Shown here: positions 8,990 to 18,621 of the stretch, piece by piece
Numbering within the stretch: the stretch's first letter is position 1
Layout of the letters: each line of letters begins with the position of its first letter
Notes under the pieces: generated by a model
Databases searched by the model: none
Told to the model about the DNA's origin: nothing
The model's input: only the letters and a program-made list of their open reading frames with translations
Program-made: the position numbers and the translations under genes
Assembly: GCA_024686035.1 (NCBI GenBank)
Contig: JAIBDW010000014.1
Location: forward strand, 1-33,979
DNA length: 33,979 nucleotides
From: Oceanospirillaceae bacterium
Lineage (GTDB): Bacteria > Pseudomonadota > Gammaproteobacteria > Pseudomonadales > Balneatricaceae
Reading direction: 5' to 3'

Positions 8990-9034
8990 ATGCATTTTGT
9001 TACGCTTACAAACGGTTGTGGAGTTTTGCTGTGA
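8990..9034 (+). other. Possible 14-codon micro-ORF between mdh and radC
   Basis: ATG at 8990 follows AGGAG (8977-8981) at an ideal 8-base spacing and opens a 14-codon frame, MHFVTLTNGCGVLL, ending in TGA at 9032-9034. This ribosome site is stronger than many in the window. The peptide could be a leader peptide for radC, a small protein, or the remnant of a lost gene. Nothing shows that it is translated. Confidence 0.2.
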
Positions 9035-9091
9035 ATTCACTATAGGCTGCTATGCTTTAAAAACAACCTAATGGACTAGGAGCATGGATGC

Positions 9092-9766
9092 ATGGCGATT
9101 TCACAGTGGCCCACTACAGAACAACCAAGACAAAGGTTGCTAAAGTTGGGCGCTAAACAGTTAACAGACGCAGAACTAGTGGCCATATTCTTACGCACCG
9201 GTTGTGTGGGCTTGTCGGCTGTGGATATGGCGCGGCAGATGCTGTCTCGGTTTGGAGGCTTGCACGAGCTTCTGGCAGCAAGTGTAGAAGAATTTTGTCT
9301 ACAACAAGGTGCAGGCCCCACTAAATACGTTCAATTACAGGCGGTTAGGGAGCTTGGGGTGAGGCTACAAAAAGCTCAGCTCAAGCAACCCATGCAGCTA
9401 GATAGCAGTTCAAAAGTGGGCCACTATTTACAGTGTGAAATAGGTCACTATGAGCGTGAAGTATTTTGTGTATTGTTGCTAGACACTCAGCACAGATTAT
9501 TAGAATGTGTTGAGTTATTTCAAGGCACCATAGACAGCGCTAATGTGTATCCTCGAGAAGTGGTGAAGTTGGCATTAACCAAAAATGCCGCAGCGGTGAT
9601 TCTGGCGCACAACCACCCCTCAGGCGTAGCTGAGCCAAGCCGTAGTGATAAGCTCATTACTAAAGCTTTGGTGGAAGCTCTTAATCTGGTGGATATCCGT
9701 ACTTTGGATCACTTTGTTGTGGGTAGAAGTGAATGGATGTCTTTTGCAGACCGAGGGATGATGTGA
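9092..9766 (+). CDS. radC: RadC family JAMM/MPN-domain protein
   Basis: This 224-aa protein has an N-terminal helix-hairpin-helix-like region (ELVAIFLRTGCVGLSAVDMARQ and LQQGAGPTKYVQLQAVREL) and a C-terminal JAMM metal site: H173, H175 and D186 in HNHPSGVAEPSRSD. RadC was named for DNA repair, but its true role is unsettled; the metal site suggests hydrolase activity. AGGAG at 9078-9082 lies 9 bases before the ATG. Two other ATGs at 9084 and 9088 are out of frame. The order radC, rpmB, rpmG is a common gammaproteobacterial arrangement, which supports this as the chromosomal core copy. Confidence 0.93.
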   Translation: MAISQWPTTEQPRQRLLKLGAKQLTDAELVAIFLRTGCVGLSAVDMARQMLSRFGGLHELLAASVEEFCLQQGAGPTKYVQLQAVRELGVRLQKAQLKQPMQLDSSSKVGHYLQCEIGHYEREVFCVLLLDTQHRLLECVELFQGTIDSANVYPREVVKLALTKNAAAVILAHNHPSGVAEPSRSDKLITKALVEALNLVDIRTLDHFVVGRSEWMSFADRGMM

Positions 9767-9779
9767 GGCCTTGAATACC

Positions 9780-9808
9780 TTGCCATTGCTAGATAAATCT
9801 GCTAAAGT
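9780..9808 (+). promoter_or_regulatory. Sigma-70-type promoter of rpmB-rpmG
   Basis: TTGCCA (9780-9785) and TAAAGT (9803-9808) are 17 bases apart. The promoter lies just after radC, and a C-rich stretch follows. Transcription would start near 9815 and leave a leader of about 125 bases before rpmB. Confidence 0.55.
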
Positions 9809-9941
9809 CCCGCCTCCATATTTCCACCCCCAGAGTTTTGGTGGTTATGTGGCTGGTACGGATATTGGCCCGCTGGAGGGCTGCTCCGCCTGAGGACTAA
9901 GCATAAGGCTTGGTTCAATAATTAAATTTGAGGAAGTTAAA

Positions 9942-10178
9942 ATGTCCAGAGTATGTATGATTACCGGAAAGCGCCCTGTCGCTGGTAACAATGTGTCTCA
10001 CGCTAAAAACAAAACACGTCGTCGTTTTTTACCAAACCTGCATTGGCATCGTTTTTGGGTAGAAAGCGAAAACAAATTCGTTCGCCTTCGTGTATCTTCT
10101 AAAGGTATGCGTATTGTTGACAAGAAAGGTATTGATTCCGTTCTAGTTGATGTTCGTGCCAACGGCACCAAGGTTTAA
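9942..10178 (+). CDS. rpmB: Large ribosomal subunit protein bL28
   Basis: This 78-aa, strongly basic protein is recognised at once by [34 protein letters not shown], shared with gammaproteobacterial L28. It is a structural protein of the 50S subunit. GAGGAAG ahead of the ATG is the ribosome site. It is followed 11 bases later by rpmG, the usual partner. Only one Cys is in the N-terminal part and no CxxC pairs are present, so it is the zinc-free form. Confidence 0.98.
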   Translation: MSRVCMITGKRPVAGNNVSHAKNKTRRRFLPNLHWHRFWVESENKFVRLRVSSKGMRIVDKKGIDSVLVDVRANGTKV

Positions 10179-10189
10179 GGAGAAGACTA

Positions 10190-10345
10190 ATGCGCGATAA
10201 GATTAAGCTGGTTTCCAGCGCTGGTACTGGTCACTTCTACACCACTACTAAGAACAAGCGTACCATGCCTGACAAAATGGAAATGATGAAGTACGATCCA
10301 CGAGTCCGTAAGCATGTTATGTATAAAGAAGCTAAGATCAAGTAA
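10190..10345 (+). CDS. rpmG: Large ribosomal subunit protein bL33
   Basis: The small 51-aa gene begins [20 protein letters not shown] and ends MYKEAKIK, the full length of bL33. AGGAGA lies upstream at a good distance. The protein lacks the two CxxC zinc pairs of the zinc-ribbon paralogue, so it is the zinc-independent type. It binds near the ribosomal E site. It forms a two-gene operon with rpmB, closed by the hairpin at 10361-10395. Confidence 0.98.
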   Translation: MRDKIKLVSSAGTGHFYTTTKNKRTMPDKMEMMKYDPRVRKHVMYKEAKIK

Positions 10346-10360
10346 TTGATGTTGGCATAG

Positions 10361-10395
10361 AAAACCGGCCTCTAGCAATAGATGCCGGTTTTTTT
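10361..10395. terminator. Bidirectional terminator between rpmG and rimJ
   Basis: AAAACCGGC (10361-10369) pairs with GCCGGTTTT (10384-10392). The stem continues inside through a single mismatch with TCTA/TAGA around a GCAA loop. T runs lie on both sides, so it can end rpmBG on the plus strand and the yheS-hemB-radA-rimJ operon on the minus strand. Confidence 0.92.
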
Positions 10396-10421
10396 ATGCC
10401 TGTTATATGGCTGGCCTATAG

Positions 10422-10985
10422 CTAGTGATGTGGGTTCACCATGGCGCTAAGCACATGGTCTTCCCACACGCCATTCATGTGTAGATACGACTTGGCATAA
10501 CCCTCTTTTTCAAACCCTAAACGATCTAATAAAGCCGCACTGCGGTGATTTTTGTTGGTATAAGTGGCCATAATGCGGTGGATGTTAAACTGGTTAAACA
10601 TATACGCAATGCAAGGCGGGATGAACTCTTGCATTAACCCTTGGCCCTGGCGTTGAGCATCAATGGAGTAGCCTACAAAACAAGATTGCACGGGGCCACG
10701 AATAATATCTGAGAAATCGATACTAGCCAACATGCGTTGGCTAGTGTGGCAAAAAACACCTAGTCTTACATGCTTGTCTGCATGAAAATCGCCCTCGGCC
10801 ACTAAAATGCGATTGAAGCTAGCTTCTTGCTGATAAAAATCTGCGTCGCGTATAGGCTCCCATGCTGTGAGATGGGAACGATTGCGCTTATAGTAATCAG
10901 CTAACTCAGCACTATCATGCGTGTTAATGAAACGGATATGCCCATTTTTAGTGATAATATTGGGTTTTGGGGGGTTATAAAGCAG
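10422..10985 (-). CDS. rimJ: RimJ-type ribosomal protein alanine N-acetyltransferase, apparent CTG start
   Basis: The GNAT-family protein matches the layout of E. coli RimJ (acetylates the N terminus of S5): ELADYYKRNRSHLTAWEPIRD near the N terminus, GYSIDAQRQGQGLMQE as the acetyl-CoA loop, and FNIHRIMATYTNKNHRSAALLDRLGFEKEGYAKSYL. The first GTG in frame (10802) would cut away the WEP motif and about 60 conserved residues. The frame is open further up to a TAG at 10988-10986, immediately followed by CTG at 10985. A perfect AGGAGG lies 6 bases before that CTG, inside radA. From CTG the protein is 187 aa, close to RimJ (194 aa), and its N-terminal PKPNIITKNGHIRF aligns with RimJ. No ATG, GTG or TTG exists between 10985 and 10802. 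It overlaps radA by 11 bases, so translation is likely coupled. Confidence 0.85.
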   Translation of the reverse strand: MLYNPPKPNIITKNGHIRFINTHDSAELADYYKRNRSHLTAWEPIRDADFYQQEASFNRILVAEGDFHADKHVRLGVFCHTSQRMLASIDFSDIIRGPVQSCFVGYSIDAQRQGQGLMQEFIPPCIAYMFNQFNIHRIMATYTNKNHRSAALLDRLGFEKEGYAKSYLHMNGVWEDHVLSAMVNPHH

Positions 10986-12390
10986 CTAAAGCCTCCTGTA
11001 ATGTTTTTACACCAATAATTTCCATACCACCTAGATGACCTTTGGCGCTAGCTTCTGTGGCTTTAGGCACATTGGCGATAGGCACTATAGCGCGCTTAAA
11101 GCCATGTTTAGCGGCCTCACGTATACGCTCTTGGCCACTAGGTACCGGACGTATTTCACCAGAAAGTCCTACTTCACCAAACACCACTAGGTTTTGATCT
11201 AAAGCTCTATCTCTTAAGCTAGAAACGATGGCCAATAGCATCGCTAAGTCAGCGCCAGTTTCAGACACTCTTACGCCACCTACTACGTTCACAAATACGT
11301 CTTGATCACCGGTATGGAGGCCGCCATGACGGTGTAATACAGCCAGCAACATGGTCAGGCGATTTTGATCTAAACCTATAGCCACCCTGCGGGGGTTATT
11401 CATGCTGCTGTCATCCACTAAAGCTTGTAATTCTACTAACAGCGGGCGCGTGCCTTCCCATATCACCATCACCAAGCTGCCTGCAGCACTGGTGTCACTG
11501 CGAGACAAAAAGATGGAGCTGGGGTTTTTAACTTCTTTGAGACCGTTTTCCATCATGGCAAAAACACCTAGCTCATTGACGGCGCCAAAACGATTTTTAT
11601 GGCTACGAAGCGTGCGATAACGGCTGTCGTTGTCGCCTTCAAGCTGCAAGGAACAATCAATCATGTGCTCTAGCACCTTAGGCCCTGCTAAGCTGCCGTC
11701 TTTGGTAACATGCCCTACCAGCAGCAAAATGGCATTAGATTGTTTTGCGTAGCGTGTGAGCGCTGCTGCGCACTCTCTGACTTGTGACACACTCCCTGGA
11801 GCTGAGGTAATGTCGGCTAATTGCATCACTTGTATTGAATCCACCACAATCAGCTTGGGCTCTAGTGCAGCACAGGTGGCTAAAATAGCCTCTACATCTG
11901 TCTCGGTGAGCATTTTTAAATTACTAGTAGGTAACTCTAGGCGCTTTGCCCTTAAGGCCACTTGTTGTAATGACTCTTCTCCTGTGACGTATAACGCCGG
12001 CATTTTTTGAGCCAAGCTGCACATGAGCTGCAGTAGTAAGGTACTTTTACCAGCGCCAGGATGCCCACCGATAAGAATGGCAGACCCAGGCACTAAGCCA
12101 CCACCAAGTACACGATCTAGCTCGCCGATGTCTGTTGTCAAACGAGGCATGCTTGCTACATCAACATCACTTAAATCTTGTAGTTGGGATGCAACCCCGG
12201 CGTAGCCCTTGGCCGCATTAGTGGCTGTGGCAGCGTTCACTCGAGTGCTTGCACTCACATGGCCACCAGCGGGCGCTATACGAAATTCCTGCAGGCTATT
12301 CCACGCCCCACAATCGGTACATTGGCCCTGCCACTTGGTGTAGTCAGAGCCACACTCGTTACATACATAGGCTGTTTTGGCTTTGGCCAT
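10975..12390 (-). CDS. radA: DNA repair/recombination ATPase RadA (Sms)
   Basis: The 471-aa RadA has its parts in order: a zinc ribbon with C10, C13, C24 and C27; a RecA-like ATPase core with Walker A GGHPGAGKST; the RadA-specific KNRFG motif (in SHKNRFGAVNELGVF); and a C-terminal Lon-protease-like domain ending LQEALAAL. It is a hexameric helicase-like ATPase that drives branch migration of recombination intermediates. It lies 21 bases after hemB on the same strand, so an operon is likely. Its last codons contain the AGGAGG that seems to serve the downstream rimJ gene. The start ATG follows only a weak purine stretch. Confidence 0.97.
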   Translation of the reverse strand: MAKAKTAYVCNECGSDYTKWQGQCTDCGAWNSLQEFRIAPAGGHVSASTRVNAATATNAAKGYAGVASQLQDLSDVDVASMPRLTTDIGELDRVLGGGLVPGSAILIGGHPGAGKSTLLLQLMCSLAQKMPALYVTGEESLQQVALRAKRLELPTSNLKMLTETDVEAILATCAALEPKLIVVDSIQVMQLADITSAPGSVSQVRECAAALTRYAKQSNAILLLVGHVTKDGSLAGPKVLEHMIDCSLQLEGDNDSRYRTLRSHKNRFGAVNELGVFAMMENGLKEVKNPSSIFLSRSDTSAAGSLVMVIWEGTRPLLVELQALVDDSSMNNPRRVAIGLDQNRLTMLLAVLHRHGGLHTGDQDVFVNVVGGVRVSETGADLAMLLAIVSSLRDRALDQNLVVFGEVGLSGEIRPVPSGQERIREAAKHGFKRAIVPIANVPKATEASAKGHLGGMEIIGVKTLQEALAAL

Positions 12391-12411
12391 ATTGCTGTCT
12401 CGAATTAATCG

Positions 12412-13437
<1,026 letters not shown>

Positions 13438-13458
13438 TTATTGTTAAGTTGTTTAAAG

Positions 13459-15402
13459 CTATTGTTGCAATAATAGAGACTCAAGCTCGTCATTTTTTTC
13501 AAGCCAAAGCTCTTCATTTTGTTCATGTTGTGCGCTGGCATGGGCTTGCTGAGCCAATAAGTCTTTTAGTGTGGCTTTATTTACTGCCTCATATAAGCTG
13601 GGTTGTGCAAGTTGCCCCTCTAGCTCGTCTAGCTTAGCTTGCCATACATCGATGTCTTTTTCATGTTTGGCGATGGCCTTTTTCAAAGGACTTAACAATT
13701 TGCGCTTTTGTGCTTGAAGACGCTTTTGCTCTTTACGCTCTGCAGGTGTTAAAGATTCAGAATCAGCGCTTTTGGCGATGTTTGGATCTAGGCGCATGGC
13801 TTCTTGCCGATCTTTCATCTTCGCTTGAGCTTGGGCTTGCGCCAAGGCTTGCACTTGTACTTGGTAGTCTTGCAAGTCTCCCTCAAACTCTTTCACTTTA
13901 CCATCCGCCACTAGCCAATAGTTATCCACAACTTGGCGCAATAGGTGGCGGTCATGAGAAATCACCACAATGGCACCTTGGTAGGCTTGCAGTGCCATGG
14001 TAAGGGCATGACGAGCTTCTAGGTCTAAGTGGTTGGTGGGTTCGTCTAGCAATAGCAGGTTAGGCTTTTGAATGGCGATCATCGCTAGGGCCAAGCGTAC
14101 TTTTTCACCACCGGAGAAGTGCTTCACTGGCTCAAAAATTCGCTCACCTTGCCAACCAAAGCCACCTAAAAAGTTACGTAATTCTTGCTCACTAGCACCA
14201 GGTTTAAGGCGTTGTAAGTGAAGCAGACCGTTGGCTTGCATATCTAAAGCTTCCAACTGATGCTGAGCGAAGTAACCGATTTTAAGGTGCTCGCCAGGCA
14301 CCACTTGGCCAGATAAGGGAGTAAGCTCACCTACGAGGGTTTTGATCAAGCTAGACTTGCCCGCGCCATTTGGGCCCAGTAACGCATAGCGTGAATCATG
14401 CAGTAAGGTGACGTTGGCACTGACAATAGGCTTGTCATAACCAATGCTCACTTGATCTAGGTCGATCAAAGTAGAGCTGGTTTTGTCAAACGCTGGAAAA
14501 CGAAAGGTAAAAGGCGAGTCGGCGTAAGCCGGTGCAATCTTCTCCATGCGCTCTAATGCTTTCATGCGGCCTTGGGCTTGTTTGGCCTTACTGGCTTTGG
14601 CTTTAAAACGTTGAATAAAGCTTTCAATGTGGGCTATTTCGGTTTGCTGCTTAGCATACACCACTTGTTGTTGCGCCATGCGCTCAGCCTTTTGACGCTC
14701 AAAAGCTGCATAGTTACCACGATAAGAGGTGAGCTGTTTGCGATCCAAGTGCACAATCACTTGCACGACCTGATCCAAAAAGTCACGGTCATGAGAAACC
14801 AAAAATAAAGTACCAGGGTATTTTTGTAACCATGACTCAAGCCACATTGTGGCATCAAGATCTAAGTGGTTTGTGGGCTCGTCTAAAAGTAACAAATCAG
14901 ACGGGCACATTAGGGCTTGAGCTAAGTTTAGCCTCACCCGCCAACCCCCTGAAAAACTCCCCACAGGTTGGCTCCAATCTTGTTCTGGAAAGCCTAAACC
15001 TTGTAGTAATTGTTGTGCACGGTTTACCGCACTGTAACCACCCACGTGGTCATAATCTGCATATACGTGGCTTAGGGCAGCTTCATCGTGGGCAGCTTCA
15101 GCTGCTGTGATAGCAGCCTGCGCGGCTCTTAACGCTAAGTCGCCGTCTAACACATGATCCAAAGTAGAGCGATTTACGTCGCCTATTTCTTGAGCCATGT
15201 GCGCCATGCGCATGGCAGGTGGCCAGGTGAGCTGTCCCGCATCCAGTTGTAATTGCCCAAGCAATAGCTTAAATAAGGTCGTTTTACCGGCGCCATTGCG
15301 TCCAATTAAGCCATATCGTTGGCCAGAATTTAGCGTCAGGTTGGCTCCCTCAATGAGGGGCTGGCCACCGCGCTGTAGTGTGATGTCGTCAAATTTAATC
15401 AT
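13459..15402 (-). CDS. yheS: ABC-F family ATPase YheS
   Basis: This 647-aa protein has two ATPase domains and no membrane segments, the ABC-F pattern. First half: Walker A GLIGRNGAGKTT, signature SGGWRVRLNLAQAL, Walker B LLLLDEPTNHLDLDA. Second half: ALLGPNGAGKSS, SGGEKVRLALAMI, LLLLDEPTNHLDLEA. The charged inter-domain linker contains QRFKAKASKAKQAQGRMKALERME. The C-terminal tail is long, charged and probably coiled coil, with a QAQAQA run. Overall layout matches E. coli YheS; ABC-F proteins act on the ribosome E site to relieve stalling. The start at 15402 (MIKFDD) matches the family, and an upstream extension of 27 residues to 15483 is rejected. No good ribosome site is visible. It is probably the first gene of an operon with hemB, radA and rimJ. 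Confidence 0.93.
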   Translation of the reverse strand: MIKFDDITLQRGGQPLIEGANLTLNSGQRYGLIGRNGAGKTTLFKLLLGQLQLDAGQLTWPPAMRMAHMAQEIGDVNRSTLDHVLDGDLALRAAQAAITAAEAAHDEAALSHVYADYDHVGGYSAVNRAQQLLQGLGFPEQDWSQPVGSFSGGWRVRLNLAQALMCPSDLLLLDEPTNHLDLDATMWLESWLQKYPGTLFLVSHDRDFLDQVVQVIVHLDRKQLTSYRGNYAAFERQKAERMAQQQVVYAKQQTEIAHIESFIQRFKAKASKAKQAQGRMKALERMEKIAPAYADSPFTFRFPAFDKTSSTLIDLDQVSIGYDKPIVSANVTLLHDSRYALLGPNGAGKSSLIKTLVGELTPLSGQVVPGEHLKIGYFAQHQLEALDMQANGLLHLQRLKPGASEQELRNFLGGFGWQGERIFEPVKHFSGGEKVRLALAMIAIQKPNLLLLDEPTNHLDLEARHALTMALQAYQGAIVVISHDRHLLRQVVDNYWLVADGKVKEFEGDLQDYQVQVQALAQAQAQAKMKDRQEAMRLDPNIAKSADSESLTPAERKEQKRLQAQKRKLLSPLKKAIAKHEKDIDVWQAKLDELEGQLAQPSLYEAVNKATLKDLLAQQAHASAQHEQNEELWLEKNDELESLLLQQ

Positions 15403-15509
15403 GGCGGCGATGATATCACATGCTTGCCGAGCGATAAGCCTAAACCCGCACAAACCCTGGTAAATATAGCTAAGAAAATGCAATCAAATGTAAACAATTG
15501 GAAATACTT

Positions 15510-15538
15510 TTGCTTCGTGTTTAATCCTTATATATCCT
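15510..15538 (+). promoter_or_regulatory. Candidate promoter of the FKBP gene
   Basis: TTGCTT (15510-15515) and TATCCT (15533-15538) are separated by 17 bases and lie about 50 bases before the ATG. They are fair but not perfect sigma-70 matches in the yheS/FKBP divergent gap. Confidence 0.35.
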
Positions 15539-15586
15539 ATGCAGCACGCTGAATAATAACGTTTAGCACAATGACAGAGAAATACT

Positions 15587-16261
15587 ATGAAAACTTTAAT
15601 GAGTCGCTTGGCCGTTACCAGCGCTATTGGCCTTGCAGCAACACCTGCTGCTGCAGATATCGACCTAAATAATGTAGAGCAAAATGTAAGCTATAGCTTA
15701 GGCACTTTGGTTGCCGGACAGCTTGCGAATGATTTTGACAACCTCAATTTAGAAGCTTTCGTAGAAGGATTCAATGCCGCTTACCTTGGTCAAAAAATGT
15801 TAGTAAGTCCTGAACAGGCAGTGGCTGCTGTGCAAGATTATCAACGCCAAGTGGCGGCTTCAAAGTTTGATAAGGCTTTGGCTAATAGTGAAGACTTTTT
15901 AGCACAAAATGCCCTAAAAGACGGCGTTCAAGTCACTAAGAGTGGCTTACAGTATGAAATATTGGTCGCAGCCGAAGGCGCGAAGCCTGCAGCAACCGAT
16001 ACTGTGACAGTGCATTATCACGGCACTACTTTGGATGGGCAGGTTTTTGATAGCTCCGTAGATCGTGGCGAGCCTACACAGTTCCCACTCAATGGTGTTA
16101 TCGCAGGCTGGACTGAAGGCGTCCAGCTAATGAGTGTAGGTTCTAAATTTAAGTTCTTCATTCACCCAGATTTGGCTTACGGCACTCAAGGTGCGGGGCA
16201 GATGATCGGGCCTAATGATGCATTAATCTTTGAAGTTGAATTGATCAAGATAGGCCAGTAA
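15587..16261 (+). CDS. Periplasmic FKBP-type peptidyl-prolyl cis-trans isomerase (FkpA/Mip-like)
   Basis: The 224-aa protein starts with a signal peptide (MKTLMSRLAVTSAIGLAATPAAA, cleavage predicted near residue 23). An alpha-helical FKBP_N dimerisation region follows (NVSYSLGTLVAGQLANDF to AASKFDKALANSEDFLAQNA). The C-terminal FKBP catalytic domain has VTVHYHGTTLDGQVFDSSVDRGEP, the FPLNGVIAGWTEGVQLM core and the LAYGTQGAG turn. It catalyses proline isomerisation and chaperones proteins in the periplasm or outer membrane zone. It lacks an obvious lipobox Cys, so it looks soluble like FkpA rather than lipid-anchored. A single-gene unit closed by the hairpin at 16307-16334. Confidence 0.93.
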   Translation: MKTLMSRLAVTSAIGLAATPAAADIDLNNVEQNVSYSLGTLVAGQLANDFDNLNLEAFVEGFNAAYLGQKMLVSPEQAVAAVQDYQRQVAASKFDKALANSEDFLAQNALKDGVQVTKSGLQYEILVAAEGAKPAATDTVTVHYHGTTLDGQVFDSSVDRGEPTQFPLNGVIAGWTEGVQLMSVGSKFKFFIHPDLAYGTQGAGQMIGPNDALIFEVELIKIGQ

Positions 16262-16306
16262 GGCTAAATTTTTTGTTCACAAGCTATTTAACATGGCTTA
16301 ATAACT

Positions 16307-16334
16307 AAAAAACCCCAGCAAGCTGGGGTTTTTT
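16307..16334. terminator. Bidirectional terminator after the FKBP gene
   Basis: AAAAAACCCCAGC and GCTGGGGTTTTTT form a perfect stem with a 2-base spacer (a real RNA loop would open one or two more pairs). A and T runs on both sides allow it to end both the FKBP gene (+) and the facing membrane-protein gene (-). Confidence 0.93.
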
Positions 16335-16357
16335 AGTGTGCTATAAAACCTTAAAGG

Positions 16358-16984
16358 TTATAGGTAGTTCAATACCAATACCATTACAGCAGTAAGGCCT
16401 AAAGAACCGTGAATCACGCCCTTTACTGTAGCCAAAGGACCCTGCTTACCAAACATAGCGTTGGCTTGTAAAGCAGCAATGATCACCAACATAGCAATCA
16501 TTGAGTTACTCATGGTGAATGCACTATAGCCCATTCCGCCAGTAGGATGACCAGAAGCCAGCATACAAAATGCCATTGGAGCAGAGTATAAAACGTTGTG
16601 ACGTGAAGCCAACAATGCTTTAGCACCGGCTGCAGGGGCGTCGCCTTCAACCATTCCTAGAGCAATTTTCTGATTTGGCCAAATGATGGTCCAAACGTTC
16701 AAAAACATAAGTGTGCCAAAGATCACGCCAATAACAATGTAGTTATTTAGCGCTGAACCAAGAGCACCAATAAGGATAAGGCCTGTAAGGAAAGTACCCA
16801 TAGCACCCCAACGGAACCACCACAAAGCACTTGGCGCTAGCTTAGCTTTAGCATCTGTTAGGCCTTCAGGACTAGCTTGCTTAAAGTAGCCGCCTTGAAT
16901 GAAGTTAAAGTAGTACAGCATACCAATCCAAGTAATGCCGAATAAAACGTGTGACCATCGGAATAAAAATCCTAACAAGTCCAT
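16358..16984 (-). CDS. Small membrane protein related to the urate oxidase/PuuD membrane domain
   Basis: The 208-aa protein has about six hydrophobic segments. Its first segment, FLFRWSHVLFGITWIGMLYYFNFIQG, and the following ALWWFRWGAMGTFLTGL are characteristic of the membrane N-terminal domain of bacterial urate hydroxylase PuuD (Urate_ox_N-type). Conserved histidines in helix 1 and in the SRHNVLYSAPMAF segment could bind haem. Full PuuD proteins carry an added cytochrome c domain; none is encoded here, and the protein ends after the last helix, so it is a stand-alone form. No purine-catabolism genes are nearby, so urate oxidation should not be assumed. It is monocistronic, with inverted repeats in its promoter region and a shared terminator. 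Confidence 0.7.
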   Translation of the reverse strand: MDLLGFLFRWSHVLFGITWIGMLYYFNFIQGGYFKQASPEGLTDAKAKLAPSALWWFRWGAMGTFLTGLILIGALGSALNNYIVIGVIFGTLMFLNVWTIIWPNQKIALGMVEGDAPAAGAKALLASRHNVLYSAPMAFCMLASGHPTGGMGYSAFTMSNSMIAMLVIIAALQANAMFGKQGPLATVKGVIHGSLGLTAVMVLVLNYL

Positions 16985-17020
16985 AGTACGCCTCTCATAT
17001 AATTTAATTTAAGATAGTGG

Positions 17021-17038
17021 TTCTAGAAGTCTCTAGAA
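17021..17038. promoter_or_regulatory. Inverted repeat, possible operator
   Basis: TTCTAGA (17021-17027) and TCTAGAA (17032-17038) are perfect inverted arms around AGTC, 37 bases upstream of the PuuD-domain gene start. A second palindrome, ATTGTACAAT, lies at 17058-17067. Either could be an operator; the binding protein is unknown. Confidence 0.3.
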
Positions 17039-17103
17039 ACAAGGATGATGGCCGCCATTGTACAATTAATCTAACGACCTGTTCTAGTTTTTTGCAACAA
17101 AAA

Positions 17104-18578
<1,475 letters not shown>

Positions 18579-18621
18579 TTTACAATTAGCGTGTATCCAT
18601 CTTCCAAGACTTCTTAATCCA

